A stretch of DNA of 64,000 nucleotides from Echinarachnius parma (Eukaryota > Echinodermata > Echinoidea > Clypeasteroida > Echinarachniidae): contig JBAMJV010005505.1 of assembly GCA_037951105.1 (NCBI GenBank), positions 1 to 64,000 of the forward strand, given 5' to 3'. Of this stretch, positions 44,909 to 58,520 are shown one piece after another. A program made the position numbers and the translations under genes. The notes beneath the pieces were generated by a model. The model was given only the letters and a program-made list of their open reading frames with translations. It was not told the DNA's origin and did not search any database. How positions within the stretch are numbered: the stretch's first letter is position 1; each line of letters starts with the position of its first letter.

Positions 44909-45140
44909 GTTTGTGTGTGCGTGCGTTTGTGTGTTTATGTGTGTTTGTGTGTGTTTGTGTGTATGTATGTCTATGTGTGTGTGATTTTGCTTGTGTGTTT
45001 TTGTTTTGTGCTTGTTGGTTTGCTTGTTCGCTTATTCATTTCTTTGAGTGTGTGCGTGTGTGTATGTATGTTTGTTTGTTCGTTAGTTTGCTTACTTCTT
45101 TGTTTGTTTAAGTTGTTTTAGTGTGTGTGTGTGTGTTTTG
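44866..45140 (+). repeat. GT-rich microsatellite
   Basis: Imperfect GT repeats interrupted by TTTGT and ATGTATG units. Confidence 0.92.
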
Positions 45141-46825
45141 TACGTGTGTTTCCTTTGTCGGTGTGTAAATTTGTTCATATACATTAGCGTCTGTCTGAAT
45201 CGTCCATCGAAACGTTATAATAATGTTTTTTTTTTAAAACATCACTTTATGTAAACCCGGTGTTGGATACGAGATAATCGTACAACGTAAAAAGGCGGTT
45301 TTTAAATGTCAATTCATAAAGACTGAATGAAAAATGTTGGCACGTAAACTGATTAGAGTTGAGGAGTGTTTTAACTCCTTCCTTATCCTTACAATTTAAT
45401 GTGAGAAATGAATTGTTTCCGTCACCAAAGCCGTCCAAACCCATACTTAATAATAAGTTATAATTGTTATGTTTTCAAAACGATTCAAGGTCGCCATTAA
45501 TTTCCGTCAAGATCCTTTATAATAATTTCAGAATGAACTATTTGTGACCTAATGATTCGTTTTTGAAATAATATACTGACAATCTAATAAACTCGTCTAT
45601 CACAAGTGACAAAAGAAAAAGAACATTTCGCTCAATGGGAACAGGCAGGGAGGTATGAACATACAATTAATATGATTATTGCCAATAATTGTGGTAAAAC
45701 TAGGCTGAAATTTCCATTATGCGTAACTGATTATATGCAATTATAACCCTTCAACATAATCGAAAAGATCATTCAAGTTCATTTGAATCGCAACTACATT
45801 GGATTTGTATTTATATTATAAAATATCTCACCAATGGTGACTAAACGAGGTACACATTATAATGAATCTACGAAATAATTATTGACGCTTAGAACCTAGC
45901 GTTTACATGTACTGTATATATATAATTAATTGAGTATAGTGGCATAGAATGTGTTGAATATAGGGAATACTAATGCGAGGCTTTGGGAAATAAATTTATT
46001 TTACATTTTACAAGTTCTACAATATTCAAAGGAGAAACAAACAGAAACCTATAAGTCAGGGTTTCAGGTTAATCTTTTTTCGATTGCAAGTGGATTTAAG
46101 TCTTGTAAAAATATTTCCCTCAAAATTTGTGAAGGCCCGAAACACTGCACCCCACCAAAATGATAATGTATACAATCCTATTGACGAGGCTCGGCGTGTA
46201 TAATACGAATACAACATTGTTTTCCTATTCATTCATTGTTAGTTTTGAAATCTACAACTTTGCACGATTAGGCCACAGCAAAATATGAATTTTATAAATT
46301 GTTGTAAAATTATAATGTTTGTCAGTGCAGAGTTGAGTCATGCCAACATGTTAAACTGATTACAACCGTCATTCCGTTCATACAAAACCAAAAAGAGTAT
46401 GGTATATTATTGAATGTGTTAGACTATTTCATAAGTACATTATTCTACATGAATAATGTATGACGCTTACGGTATTAGTATACAGTTACACACTTTTCGA
46501 TTTTTAGTAAAAGATGACGCTGACAGAAATCACGACATTATTATGCGTTAAGCTGTTGTGACGTTATATATTGTGTGAACAAAATTGTTATGACAAGTCA
46601 TTAATATTATACAAGGTGAAAGGAACATAATATTTACAGCAAAACAAAACAACCTGGACTCGTGGGAATATAAATTGAGAATAAGTATATACATGTGACA
46701 AAATGTATCCTCTCGCAGATTATACTGAAAGGATTATGGTGACACATTAATCAAACAGAATCAAGAAGTGATTCTCATCAATTTGACGCGACCGGGCTGA
46801 GATAAGATCTTTAATTAGCACGCAA
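45141..46825. other. AT-rich intergenic DNA, nothing firm
   Basis: A 65-codon minus-strand frame at 45247-45444 has ordinary composition but no homology I recognise and no splice context. Confidence 0.4.
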
Positions 46826-46828
46826 CAA

Positions 46829-47108
46829 AGATCGACGATCAATAAATCATTGATTAAATCCGACATGAACACGATGTATATAAAATTATACATAATATAT
46901 CATGATTTTTGTGGACGTTGAAATATAATACAGCAAGAAAGATCAACGATCAATCAATCATAGATTTAAACCAACATGAACACCATGTACATAATAATAT
47001 ATCATGACTTTTGTGGACGTTAAGAAGAACAACGATCAATCAATCATTGATTTAATCCAGCTTAACACGATGTACACCATATATCATGACTTTTGTGGAC
47101 TTTAAAAT
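46829..47108. repeat. Three tandem copies, about 105-110 bp
   Basis: Units contain ACGATCAATCAATCAT...GATTTAA, ACACGATGTA and ATATATCATGACTTTTGTGG followed by GACGTT. Confidence 0.8.
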
Positions 47109-47387
47109 ATTATGATAACGTCAAAAAAATGCAAGCTGAAATATTGCTTCCCATGAGTGACACAAACAATCGGAAAGCATCATGACAAGGTGAAATACGT
47201 ATTTAAAAAAAATATCATAATGATGTTTGAGAGAATAATTAATTTTAATATACAAAAGTGAGTTTGAAATGTTCTCTCTCATGATATTAGCAGCATGCTC
47301 TCAGACAGATTAATATAACCACCAAGTTTCTACAATCCATCTGGTCTACTTCCCATTTTGGTTTACGTGCTGACTGAAACTTCCAGC

Positions 47388-47485
47388 ACTAGCCCCAACT
47401 CTAACCCTAATCCCAACTCCTAACCGTAATCCAAATCTTAACCCTAATCCCAACTTCGCACCCTAACCCCAATCGCTAATCCTAA
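47388..47485 (+). repeat. Degenerate telomere-like repeat
   Basis: Variants of CTAACCCTAATCCCAA and CCTAACCCCAAT repeat for about 90 bp. It resembles decayed CCCTAA telomere repeats or an interstitial look-alike. Confidence 0.55.
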
Positions 47486-48239
47486 GTCTCATAATTCTTA
47501 TTTTGCTAGTAGGTGGAATAGGCGCTGCAATTTGTTCTTTAAAAGGAATGATTTTAATTTAATTTCATTTTTAATTTTAAGAAGACAAATCTGACTCGCT
47601 TTCCGTACATTTTCACGATTATAGAGCCTTTCTATGATTATAATCTGAGCTTAATTGGTCATATGCAAAAGAAATAGCGAGATGGATAGTTTGAATTCTT
47701 TCAAAAATTATTATACATAATTACATAATATACTTGACTGTAACAATACACATTAAAGACGCTTTTGGGATTATGCTTATTGTTAGAAATACAAATTAAT
47801 ATCGTGATTCATTTTTCGTACACTTACTTTAATGTGGTTTATCACTAATTTTGAGAATAATATTTTAAGTAATGTTCAATTTTCTGTTATCATGCGGCGG
47901 AAGATTTGTACTCGATTGTATTAACTGAAATTTACACTATAAAATTCCATGATAATGCCTGCGGAGACGATTAAACATTCAAATTATTCAGCCGACACGG
48001 CTCCCTGGCACTCTCAATGCTAAAACTAATCTAATATCACGACTGCGGTGCCTTCTAATGTACAATTTTGCTTACATGTATCTTATAATTATACATATAA
48101 AGTTATATTATAATCTTCGTTTCAAACAGCCTACAAAAGCGCTGGGTTTGATGTTTTGTTTTGTTTTATAATGCAAAAGAGGGGAAAGCATTTGTCAAAA
48201 ATAAAAATGGTGATATATATGTATTTATTTATCAATTTC

Positions 48240-48333
48240 CACATAAGGGTGGGGGGGGGGGGGGGGGGTACACAAAAAGCGGGGCAAATATTCCCTCGTC
48301 CCTCCCAAAGCAATGATAGCTATGCAACTGATT
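48240..48333. mobile_element. G/C-homopolymer element, right terminus
   Basis: A G run of about 18 is followed by GGGGCAAATATTCCC and an end AGCTATGCAACTG, close to the hAT-group terminus. Left side not identified. Confidence 0.4.
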
Positions 48334-49036
48334 TTAAATGATACGATTTGGGAAAGGGGGAAATCATTACAACTTGAATTTTTTCACAAGCACAGAGTAG
48401 AAAAGGATATTCTCCTCTATAACTATGCATGGTGAACGTGATCATACGCGGCAATCGCCACGGGCATGTCAATTTAAGTGCGTAAGTTAGCTATTACAAC
48501 TTTAAAGGATGTCCTGCAAAAGGGAATCTGCCCCTTCCTCTGAAAAAATGGATCTGTTTGGACGGTTGATGACCATCCCTACTATAATAAAGGTGGTACT
48601 ATGGTAGGAAATATCACATTTTTATCAAATAAAACGCAATTTAGAGGCGGTTATAGAAAGGAGTCAAAGTAAAATGCTCTAGGCCTCTGACTCACTTGAA
48701 TGTTTCCCCACCTGGTACATCGTTTTCACTTCGGCCCCTAAAGAGCATTTAAATCTCAAACAGCGTTCCCACCCATAGTAAAGGGTGTCCTGTTAAAAAG
48801 CGTATATCGCCTCCAGCGAATATAGAGGCTATAACGGTATAACCACTCATGAAATTTAACAGTCGTTATCCCATTTTGCGGCACTATAGGCGGTGCGCAA
48901 GGAAATTAATGACCTGGATATTATTTTTTGCTTTCTACGAGAGAATGTAATTTTCTCACATATATTTTTTTAGGAAAAGCACAAACGGCTCACCACCCGT
49001 TCCAAAACAAATCTTTAAATTAGTTTTGAGTTCGCA

Positions 49037-49380
49037 ATGATAATAATAATAATAATGGTGGATACTTATATAGCGCACGTTCCGTCTTTCGACGCTCGCG
49101 GCCCATCATCGGATACATACTGCACCCAATCCATCACACAAAATGCAAATTTTCCACTCCCTGGGGAGCATTCCAGCTAGGCAACCTTGTTGGTGCACAC
49201 AGTGCTAAGTAACTCCGTTCCATTCCGGGTACCCATTTATACACCATGGGTCGAGAGCAGCAAATGTGGATACATTTTCTTGCTGAAGGAAAATCGCGAT
49301 GGGCATACCTTGGGTTCGAACTCGGGACCTCACGATTGGAAGGCACGCGCTCTACCAAACTTGCCACACCACGTCCACAT
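49037..49380 (-). mobile_element. tRNA-derived SINE, apparently full length
   Basis: The minus-strand head has A-box TGGCAAGTTTGGTAGAG (49351-49366) and B-box GAGTTCGAACCC (49312-49323). The anticodon loop reads CTTCCAA, like a tRNA-Gly(UCC). The body ends TGCGCTATATAAGTATCC with an (ATT)n tail at 49039-49056. A truncated relative is at about 50778-50960. Confidence 0.75.
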
Positions 49381-49399
49381 CACGTCCATATGAACAATT

Positions 49400-50770
49400 C
49401 TTTGCATATTGCGAATGGTTTGAACACATGAATGAAAACGAACATGGAAATGACATATAATTATATACACCCTGCCCCGCATGTTGCATTCAGAATTAAT
49501 CAATGTTCTGTGTGATTAATCGTTCTCTTATTGAGATCACGCGCGGTTAACAACGTCAATATCCTGGCACACTTCCATAAATCAGTGTCGACCATGCAGT
49601 TACTTTTCGAAAACTCCAAATTAAGTGAATGAGAAAAGGTAATTGCGTAGAAAGGGTTTTAATGAGAGAGTGAAACATGAGGTTTGTTCAAGTGCTTTGT
49701 AGGCTTGTAGCACAATATATAAGTAACAGTAGTACCGTACACCATGTATAATGATTTATAGTTTAGTAATTATTACAATAATGTATTCAAAATACAGCTC
49801 GAAGTGAGAGACCGTCGAACATCATGAATCCAACTAATACAGCAATTAAGCTTTGTTTTTAATAAATTCGTTGGCTTAGGATATTGTTGCCCGAAACGTC
49901 TAATTTAGCTATAGCTTCGAACTTTATATTGGATCCAAGTAATATGACATTGTAAACCCATCATGATTATATACAGAAGAAGAAAAGGTCGCAAATTACA
50001 ACAACAATTACAAATAATTAGGTTCAAAAATTGATCATGAATACGTCTTGGTTACTTTCAATTACCGCGGTAATATAGACAAACAGTAAGTCATTGTAAT
50101 GCGTCATAATATAATAGAGTTAATAAATAATAAATTGTACATTTCATGATTGTTTTTTCCTTTTTCAAAAATCTAGGTAGGGTATGGAAATACCTTATTC
50201 GTAACTATACAAGTGTGATTAACCACGGGGTATTTTGTTTTTATATTAGATGCGTTTGAATATAATGTGGACTGCATGTGTGGTCGATTGTGGAAGATTT
50301 TGATAACAATCAAATTGTCTTATCTTATAGTACTCATTCTGTAATTTCTGTCATTTCATCGCAAAGTTAAAGACGCAAATAATTCGCTGTAACTCTGACT
50401 ATACAGTATCAGTTTTTAAGTGAAGACATTAGACACGCCAGTGATTATACACCTTTGTTGGTAGTTAACACTATCGCCATTACCCTAACTACCTATACCA
50501 TAATTAGATTGTTATTATCGACTTTTTATCGTAATCATCATTATCATTAGTAGCTAATTTACACGAAGGAAAAATACGTATTATGGTACAATGCAATTAG
50601 TCTTCACATATACAACAAAACATGTTCCCCACGTTATTGTTATAAGGTAATTAATGGTAATGGGTGTCTTTTCAGAATATTAGAATACCGCTCGTATAAC
50701 GATCATAATTATCTCTCCGTGTGTGTCCTATTTCCAAACCACACCTGCACTCTATTATTCGGCATGTAGT
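49400..50770. other. AT-rich intergenic DNA, nothing recognised
   Basis: No exon or bounded repeat was supported. Confidence 0.4.
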
Positions 50771-50777
50771 TTTACTG

Positions 50778-50960
50778 ATAATGATAATAATGTCGATTTA
50801 TATAGCCACTAATATGACTGATCATAATCTCTATATAACCGCTTTATTATTGCATCAGTCATCGGAAACACACACACACAGTCAACCTGCACTTACAGTG
50901 CTCTTTCTCAACTCCCTAGGGAGTATTCTAGCCAGCTAGGCTACCTATTACAGGTGCCCA
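50778..50960 (-). mobile_element. Truncated SINE of the 49037 family
   Basis: It shares the (AAT)n and GATTTATATAGCCAC-type tail side and the block CTCCCTAGGGAGTATTCTAG ...CCAGCTAGGCTACC. The tRNA head is missing. Confidence 0.6.
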
Positions 50961-51773
50961 CATGCTTTACATGCTTTTTATTTCTTATATGCCTATAAAT
51001 AAGTGTAAATTATGGACATTTAAATAAGTAACAATAACCAGAGTGCAGACATTATATTGTTTAATATAATTAGTATTCTAGACTATTATTTCATAACTGT
51101 TGCTAACGTTCGTTATCCAAAGTATGCATGGTACATGATATTTAAGCAGCGCACTATATAAACTTAGTTATGAATGTGGTAGATTTCACGTTCGTTTGAA
51201 TATTCAACTATTAAACTTGCAAATAATAATAACATTTTGGAATCTTTACATATTTTAACCAATACAAATTGCTAATTTGGAAATATCGATTATATTCTTA
51301 TCATTGACGTAAATATCACGTGCTACGGTATGGTATTACTTTGTTCCCTCTGAATCAAGGTCAGACAAGCCACTTATATAAAATAACACGCTAATTGATC
51401 GTTATTATCATGTTTTTATTTCGTCATGTTACATTTAATACTATATAAAATATTGAATTTAATAATACCGAAGTGATTTATATGTTTGTATGATGATACC
51501 TTCTCTGCGAGTATAAATACAATTTCCCAATTCATCTGTCCGTATTTTTAGAACCAACAACGATTTCAACTTAATATAACACACTCTGCTTACATTATTA
51601 ATCCAAATTAATGCCATTTGTAACGTGGAAGCGCGATCAATAAATAATGCGACCGTGACCAACGCCCGAATAGGTCACCGTACTTTTATGCCACGCCGTA
51701 TGATAAATCTTCATTAGTCATTGATTGTTATTTGCTGTGTATCTGGAACCACCTTTGTAATAGAAGAGCTTAA

Positions 51774-52004
51774 TTCCAAAAGGCGCTAAATCCACCTTTT
51801 CAACTTCGGAGAGAAACAGATTTCCATGTCCAACTTTGTACATATGCATATGGGAATATGAAAATGGAGCGTTCTATATTTTGATTTTGATTGTCTAATT
51901 TGTCCTAAACGTTTGATTTCTAAATTAGATAGCTACGTAGCTTATTGCTGTACTAAAATCGTTAACTCAATTTTTATGGAAAGGGGATTTAGCGCCTTTT
52001 GGAA
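51774..52004. mobile_element. Small inverted-repeat element (family TTCCAAAAGGCGC), intact copy
   Basis: The ends are TTCCAAAAGGCGCTAAATCC and its exact inverse GGATTTAGCGCCTTTTGGAA. It contains TAGATAGCTACGTAGCTTAT. It is the uninterrupted counterpart of 677-1133. Confidence 0.85.
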
Positions 52005-52044
52005 CAAATTTATTCATATATGTATACACATTTGGGAATACATA

Positions 52045-52385
52045 AACGCTATCCATTAACTTTGTCAAATTCAACAAATAATCACTTAGAGCTACAACTA
52101 TGTTTTCTCTATAGTACATGTTGTTGTTTGGCTTATGGTAATTGAAGAATGAAATGGGTTTTGATCTTTAATTGTCTCCCAAAGTATGGATATATTTCGT
52201 ATTGAATTGAAATGTGTTCCGGAACGCTTTTCGATTGTCATGATTGTAGTAATAATCAATGGGAAGTAGGTGATACAAACATTCATGTAAATTGTCACTC
52301 TTTTCACTAAGTAAACATAGGTCTATTTCTAGGAAACTATTACACATCATTCAGAAGAATTTTACAATAATTATTAGTATAATTG
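52045..52385. repeat. Dispersed repeat shared with 32167-32440
   Basis: Paralogous to the earlier copy over its whole length and slightly longer. It begins about 40 bp after the preceding inverted-repeat element. Confidence 0.6.
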
Positions 52386-53889
52386 ATCTCAGCTATATTT
52401 GATGTTAGACAACAGTCAAACCTGTGTATATATATAGTGACTAACCAAGGGAAACCAGAAAAGTGGCCAAAAAGTAGACAGATTTGACTGTATATTACTT
52501 TTTAAAGCTGACTTACCTTGTTTTCGATATCAATCCCGCTGTTAGCAGCTTCCGATTCACACCTCAGGATAAGTTATATATAATCCAAATTCCCCCTCAA
52601 AAATAGAAGTCAATCCTTGATAATTCCAATGTTTGAACTGATTTTTGTATAACTGATTCCAGTGAGAAAGTTTTGTGTGCGCTCATGGGTAAAGAACATC
52701 CATGTATGTATTCGCTCAGCTAGTGACCATGTACGTATAGTGTATAGCTTACCAGCCGCCAAAAGTATAGCTGCTCCCGTGCGTGCAGCCGACAAGCTAC
52801 CGTGAAAAAACGTTGAGCAATGTAGGGTGTCCGCGTGATCGCGATACTGCAACGTGATTGGTCAAAAATGGATTGAAGAGTGGTTGGTGGTATCCGCCTT
52901 TTAGCATGTGCTTTTCTGTTGAGAGATTGGTATAGGAATAGGAGAGAGTGTGTAAATACCGAGCTAGGGTGGGTACATGTATGTATTGTTATGGAGCCAC
53001 TCAAAGAAAGAGAGAGAGTTAATACGCTTTTATTTATTTTACTTTATAGTTCACTTATTTTCTCGCACGTGGAATTAAATTGTCTGATATAAAAGCCTAT
53101 AAATAACACGGCTGAACAATATGTAGATAAAGGGAATTAATGTTTATGTACGAGTTTTTGATAAATGATTCTTCATTTAAGTTACAAATGATCGAATCAT
53201 TCCGAAATTATAATATCATTAATTTTGTATTGGACTTTGCTCGAACATAACTGTTGTTTCGCATGTTTTAATGAAGAAAGTTTAATTTAAACGATTGAGG
53301 ATATAATTTAAAAGAAATTACATTTTCATACTAATTAATACACATCAATTCTTATACACAAGTAACACTAATAGACACAAATCTAAATAAATCAGGATGA
53401 TAGTAATGGTGGAAAAGACGATTGATTGATTGATTGAATTTCTTTAGTTAAGAATAAAGAAGCTCCCTTCGATGATTGAAAATAAAACAAACACCATCTC
53501 AGAAATATATTTCCTATTCATGCATATCTACAGTGTCATAAGCTCATTAATATACAGCAATCGTACAACCCTGTTGCACTCAGAATATTGTTGTTAACCT
53601 CCCCCGTTATTCAATGAATGTAGATCAGTGCTTCTCAAATCGTTCACACCAATGCTTTATATTAAGTTCATAAATCAACTGACAAGTTATGTCATGAATG
53701 ATGATGATAAACAGATCACCCATTCCAACATTCCAACTATATGGGTCTTCTAGCTCCCTGGATCCAACAAAACTTAGTCCAATATTTAAAGCTACTGTCA
53801 GTTACGTGCAGTGAAACTCCATTAACCCTCTGCGTGTCACGGTCGAATCAGCGGTCAGAATACATAGAATCAGATAATTGATTTGCTCC
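52386..53889. other. AT-rich intergenic DNA, nothing recognised
   Basis: A GC-richer stretch at 52740-52880 has no supported exon. Otherwise only short frames are seen. Confidence 0.4.
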
Positions 53890-53893
53890 TTAA

Positions 53894-54272
53894 ATGGACT
53901 TAGTAACATTGTCCAAATCCTCAAAATACAATTGGAATTCTAGCGGATCCCTCATACCTTGTTGTATTCGTATTAACAATACAATCATGGGACAGGTTTC
54001 GGTTTTTTCAAATTTCCCTTTCGTTAAAAAGATATTTACGATTGAAGTTTTCAGATGTCAAATAATCCAACGGATCACAAAATCCGTGTACAAAGTGAGT
54101 GCAATGAGTTTGTGAATATCACTTTTCATTTGTGCTCATTACTCGGCCATATAACGTCCATTTGACTTGAAATTTTCACACAATACCATGTGGACATATC
54201 AGATAACAACAATATACATTGTACCAACTATTTATCACTTTTTGCACATATCAACAAAGTTACTAGATCCCT
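53894..54272 (+). mobile_element. TTAA-flanked element, family AGGGATCTAGTAAC, copy 3
   Basis: TTAA at 53890-53893 and 54273-54276. The left terminus has drifted to ATGGACTTAGTAAC; the right terminus is intact. Highly similar internally to copy 2. Confidence 0.8.
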
Positions 54273-54944
54273 TTAATGCACGCCATAGATGTGTCTAGAA
54301 TAAACTGATATACTCTATAAAGTATAAAGCATTCATACTTCTTACCAAGCTAAACTGCCTTTCGTTTCACTTTAGATTAAAAGGGGCTTAAGAAATTTAT
54401 GTAAGAATGGGGTCTATAATAATCGTGGATTCTTGAAATTTAATTTAGCACTCAGGGGATTTGAACAGGATTGGCGTCACGATTACGATCGAATAATTAT
54501 TGTTGGAAGGTGACCAGCGTAAAATAAAAGAAATTTTGAAAACGTATTCGGGCAATTGGAAGTATATAATAGCCAACTGAAAGATACGTTCACCTATTAT
54601 AGTTTTCAAAACAAACAGAAACATTTACGACATTTCTCAAAAAGAGAACAATTCGTGTGTGCCTCTTTAATTCCAGACTGGTCCCCCCCAAAAAAAAAAT
54701 TTCCTATTATTGCAGCTGTTTTAGGGGCTGGTCTAGTTTTAATATAAACAGGGTGTTTTGGACTAGATCATTAATTGGCGCCTTCTAAATCCCAAGTCTG
54801 TATTTATTCCGAAAATATTTGCGTTGGAACACATGAGCCCATCAGTCAATCAGTCTTGGCAAAGCGCCTGGATCGTGGGGATTTGACCAACAATTGTGAT
54901 CTGTTGATAGCATGATTTTGTGGCTGCGAACACCCCCAAAACGG

Positions 54945-55206
54945 AAGTTATGTGGCTTAGTAATGAGCGAAAATGCAAAGTGATATTCGCTAACTCATTG
55001 CACTTACCTTGTTTACAGTTTGAATTTTCCAGTGGATAATCACAAATCGGAACATTTCAATCGTAAATATCTTTTTAACAAAAGGGAAATTCGAGTAAAC
55101 AAAACCTGTTCCATGCTTCTATTAGTTATTCAAATACAAGGCTTGAGAGAACCACTGGAGTTCAAAGTTAGTTTTTGTGGATTTGGACAATGTTTCTAGA
55201 TCCCTT
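54945..55206 (-). mobile_element. TTAA-flanked element, family AGGGATCTAGTAAC, truncated
   Basis: It retains AGTAATGAGCGAAAATGCAA through TGTTTCTAGATCCCT followed by TTAA (55207-55210), but the opposite end is missing. Confidence 0.7.
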
Positions 55207-55210
55207 TTAA

Positions 55211-55874
55211 TACATTCTAAGAAAATGTAAACAAAATAAAAAATAAATTGCTGTTTCGGTTTATGTCGAGTAATTAACTTCTTGCAGCATCTATGAAATA
55301 ACAAACTGTATTCACCATGTGGTAGAATCATCAAGGCATAGGAGAACCACACTATATATAAGGAGTCTCGAGACAGGTTTGCCTTTATTAACAAGGAAAC
55401 TTAATGCTTATTATTGTTTCTAATATATTACTCATTCTAGTAGCCTAAGCCGTTAGTTTTGTGGTAATATACGGAAAACAAATAAACAAAAAACTTAAAA
55501 GTTGTATCATATTATTAATCTCGGTGCCTACAGTAACCTGCATGTATTAAGTTTATGGGGATTGCAAAATCTAGCAAGGGACAGGTTAACATGGTTAAGA
55601 GAGTACCTTCGCATCTTCATCCGCCAAAAGAAAATCACCGGGAACACTTCACACGGATGCATGGAATAAATATCCTGTAAAGTAATACCCGATGGAGTTT
55701 GCGACATCGATTTTGCATTCTCCGCGACACAAAACGACATTTCAGTTTAAATTTTCTTTGAAATCTTTCTGTGTGTTCACTTTCCAAGTTAGTGACTCAT
55801 TCGAGCAGCAAATCTTAAGATGTTGGATACAATTACCCAGCTGATAACAGAGGTGACCGTGAGGAAACAAGAGG
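55211..55874. other. AT-rich intergenic DNA, nothing firm
   Basis: A short open frame at 55820-55880 (MLDTITQLITEVTVRKQEES) runs into the hAT-type insertion. It has no supported start or splice sites. Confidence 0.35.
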
Positions 55875-55882
55875 AGTCAGAG

Positions 55883-56249
55883 CAATGGTGTAGCTATATA
55901 CGAGGGGGGGGGGGGGGGGGGGGGGTCTGGGGCCACGTGCCCCCCCCCCCCCCCACAAATTTTCTGTGCGTACCCAGGTGCCCCCACCCCCTCCCCTCAT
56001 AAAAAATGGACAACATAATTATATCGCCTCAAAAAATGAAATTTTAAAGGGAAATATAAGCATTTTAGGCCAAGATCATTGTCAAACTATAATTGTCGGG
56101 GGCCAGATTACATCATTTATTAGCCAAACGGGTGAGAATTTGTTTTACTTGTCAGGCGAACCCAATCTGTGCCCCCTCATAAAAATCCAAGGACACTCCG
56201 GTGCCCCCCCCCCCCCCCCATTCCTGTAATAATCCTAGCTATGCCACTG
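55883..56249. mobile_element. hAT-type G/C-homopolymer element, intact, perfect 8-bp duplication
   Basis: AGTCAGAG flanks both sides (55875-55882 and 56250-56257). The ends are CAATGGTGTAGCTATATACG and CTAGCTATGCCACTG. Inside, a G run of about 22 faces C runs around GGCCACGTGCCCC, with another C run near 56202. Confidence 0.9.
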
Positions 56250-56257
56250 AGTCAGAG

Positions 56258-57740
56258 AATGCAAAGGAAGGGTGGAAATTGAAGTGTAGATGGATGCGGG
56301 CAGGTATGGAAATTGAAAGACGCAGACATGGCAGACGCGCGTTGCATTATGGATAACACTCGATGCCCGTCAATGGAGGGGTCTGGTGTTGTTGCTAAGA
56401 TGCGACGAGTTTAAAGATACTCTAACGTTTTTATTTTGTGTGTATGGTATAGGCTGAACGTAGTTTGAATGAGTGACGTACTGTTAATATTCCACGTTTT
56501 CATCTGTAAAGTACTAGTAATTAAAAAACATTCTGCAAGAACCCAATGCCATTTAATTAGACATGATCTTCGAAGCACTTTTAACTAAAGGGATCTTTTA
56601 TTTCATAGTCACTTTTGTAGATGTATTGTATATATACCACTTCATCGAAGTGAACTTGTTTATCAAACCATTCCTTGTATTTGTATTAACTTATATAACA
56701 AATTTCCGGTTTTATGTAACTAAGATGACTTCGACGACCATTAACAAAAATTACTCGACACATTAGACGATAACAGTACATCGAGGAGTAACTATCGTCA
56801 TGAACCAACATTTTACAGCGATGTATTTTGTGCAGGTACTCTTCATAACTATAGTCATGCTAGTGATGCTGTTTGCTAGAAAATGAATCTGGTCAGATAC
56901 ACACGTCAATGATACAAAGAATCCATCTTCGGAATTAAGATGACTATCAAAAAGCCTGAGAGCAGCTTTAAACAGCCCAACGATGATGCGAGCGAGGTAT
57001 TCCTAGGTACGGTAGAGCGGCAGACGATACTCAGGTATGAATTCCCCCGGGGCGCCACGGCTTGGCGCCAAAATTGTTGCACGCTCGGTTCACTGTCCGC
57101 GTAATGGCTATACCCTACTGATGTGTCCATTATCAAGACGTTTATAAATTCCCTTTTTATATGTATTTTAAGTGCACGAGTAGCGTGTGCATCTTGATTT
57201 GTGTTCCGTTGTCTCTCCTTTCACTTTGTTTGTATTTAATTTCTCTCTTACTGACTCACTCTTTATAGCGCCGCCTGTCTCAATAGATCTCTATTTATTT
57301 AGCTGCTTAGCGTTTGTATTATGATGACTGACTTATTATGATTACCCGACTCTTCCGACATTAAGGACCTTTGAGAGAAAATAGAAATTCAAATCACATT
57401 GGTCAGCACTTCCCTAGATCCCATAAATATGTATAGTTGTGTGTCATTACGACATTCTTTCATCCATGTTTTATTAATCAAAACTCTATTATATTTTCCA
57501 TTTCAATTGTCGGTGTAAAACTTAAAATGTTATCGGTTTATTTATCGCTCATGCCTTTTGTCTGTCACTTCATTACCCTTTTATTACCCCGTGTTTGCCC
57601 ATGGGTGTAGTTTTACCCCTCAATATCTGGCCCAGGGGTATAGCACATCACACTTCTTCATCGGATTCGAGTATGACCACATGCAGTCGGGAAAACAATA
57701 TAGGAAACTGCACTCTCAGTCTGTCTCATATATCAGAAAC
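56258..57740. other. Intergenic DNA, nothing firm
   Basis: A weak tRNA-like stretch at about 56990-57060 (GGTAGAGCGGCAGACG) lacks a proper B-box. No exon was supported. Confidence 0.4.
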
Positions 57741-57743
57741 ACA

Positions 57744-57950
<207 letters not shown>

Positions 57951-58277
57951 CAAACATGTAGTTTGAAAATGATCACGGATATTCTGTGATGAGTATCCAC
58001 ACTTAGGAAAACACAAACCATACATTTAAAACAAAAAAGATGATCTTTTAGAAGAGGCGTTGATGAATCGACAAATTTGTGGAGCGAAATGACGACTGTT
58101 GTGACGATCATCACCCCTTTGGATAAAATGTTGTACAGTTGTTAATGCTAAAAAAAGTTCACCGATATCTACTGAAGATATAGACTTGTTGTTTTGGGGC
58201 GCCGCATAACGCAGAGTAATAAACCCACCAAATTTAATCAAACTCGGTTACCATTCACTCGTAATTATCGCAATAAC

Positions 58278-58520
58278 TGGTCAAATTAGGCAAGGTGCCC
58301 AACGACCAGGCCGGCGTCATGTCTCCAGGGGTCTCCAGAAACCAGGCGGAATATGTGACGGTGAGCGCGCGCGCGACACGCACAAACCTTAACTCCGTAT
58401 AGCGTGTGTTGGATACAGAACGCGCGGCGTTCGTATAACATGGCGACTCCCTACCTATATATGTAAGCGATTTGAAAAGCGTCCTCCGACGCGCAACGAT
58501 ACGGTGTCTTTAATGTTTTT
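58278..58520 (+). other. CpG-rich block with candidate exon sequence
   Basis: Unlike its AT-rich surroundings, this block has GAGCGCGCGCGCGACACGC and AACGCGCGGCGTTCG. Two exon-like pieces are visible. One reads KVPNDQAGVMSPGVSRNQAE plus YVT (58280-58352) before a GTGAGC. The other is a start codon in good context (AACATGG at 58440) encoding MATPYLY before GTAAGC. Neither matches a family I know, and the first lacks a good acceptor. It may be a promoter and first exon of a gene lying to the right. Confidence 0.25.

Noticed and set aside
45247-45444. 65-codon minus-strand frame
   Set aside because: Ordinary composition but no recognisable family and no splice context.
56990-57060. tRNA-like sequence with GGTAGAGCGGCAGACG
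   Set aside because: The B-box is missing (GTATGAATTCCC) and the stems do not fold, so it was not called a tRNA or SINE.
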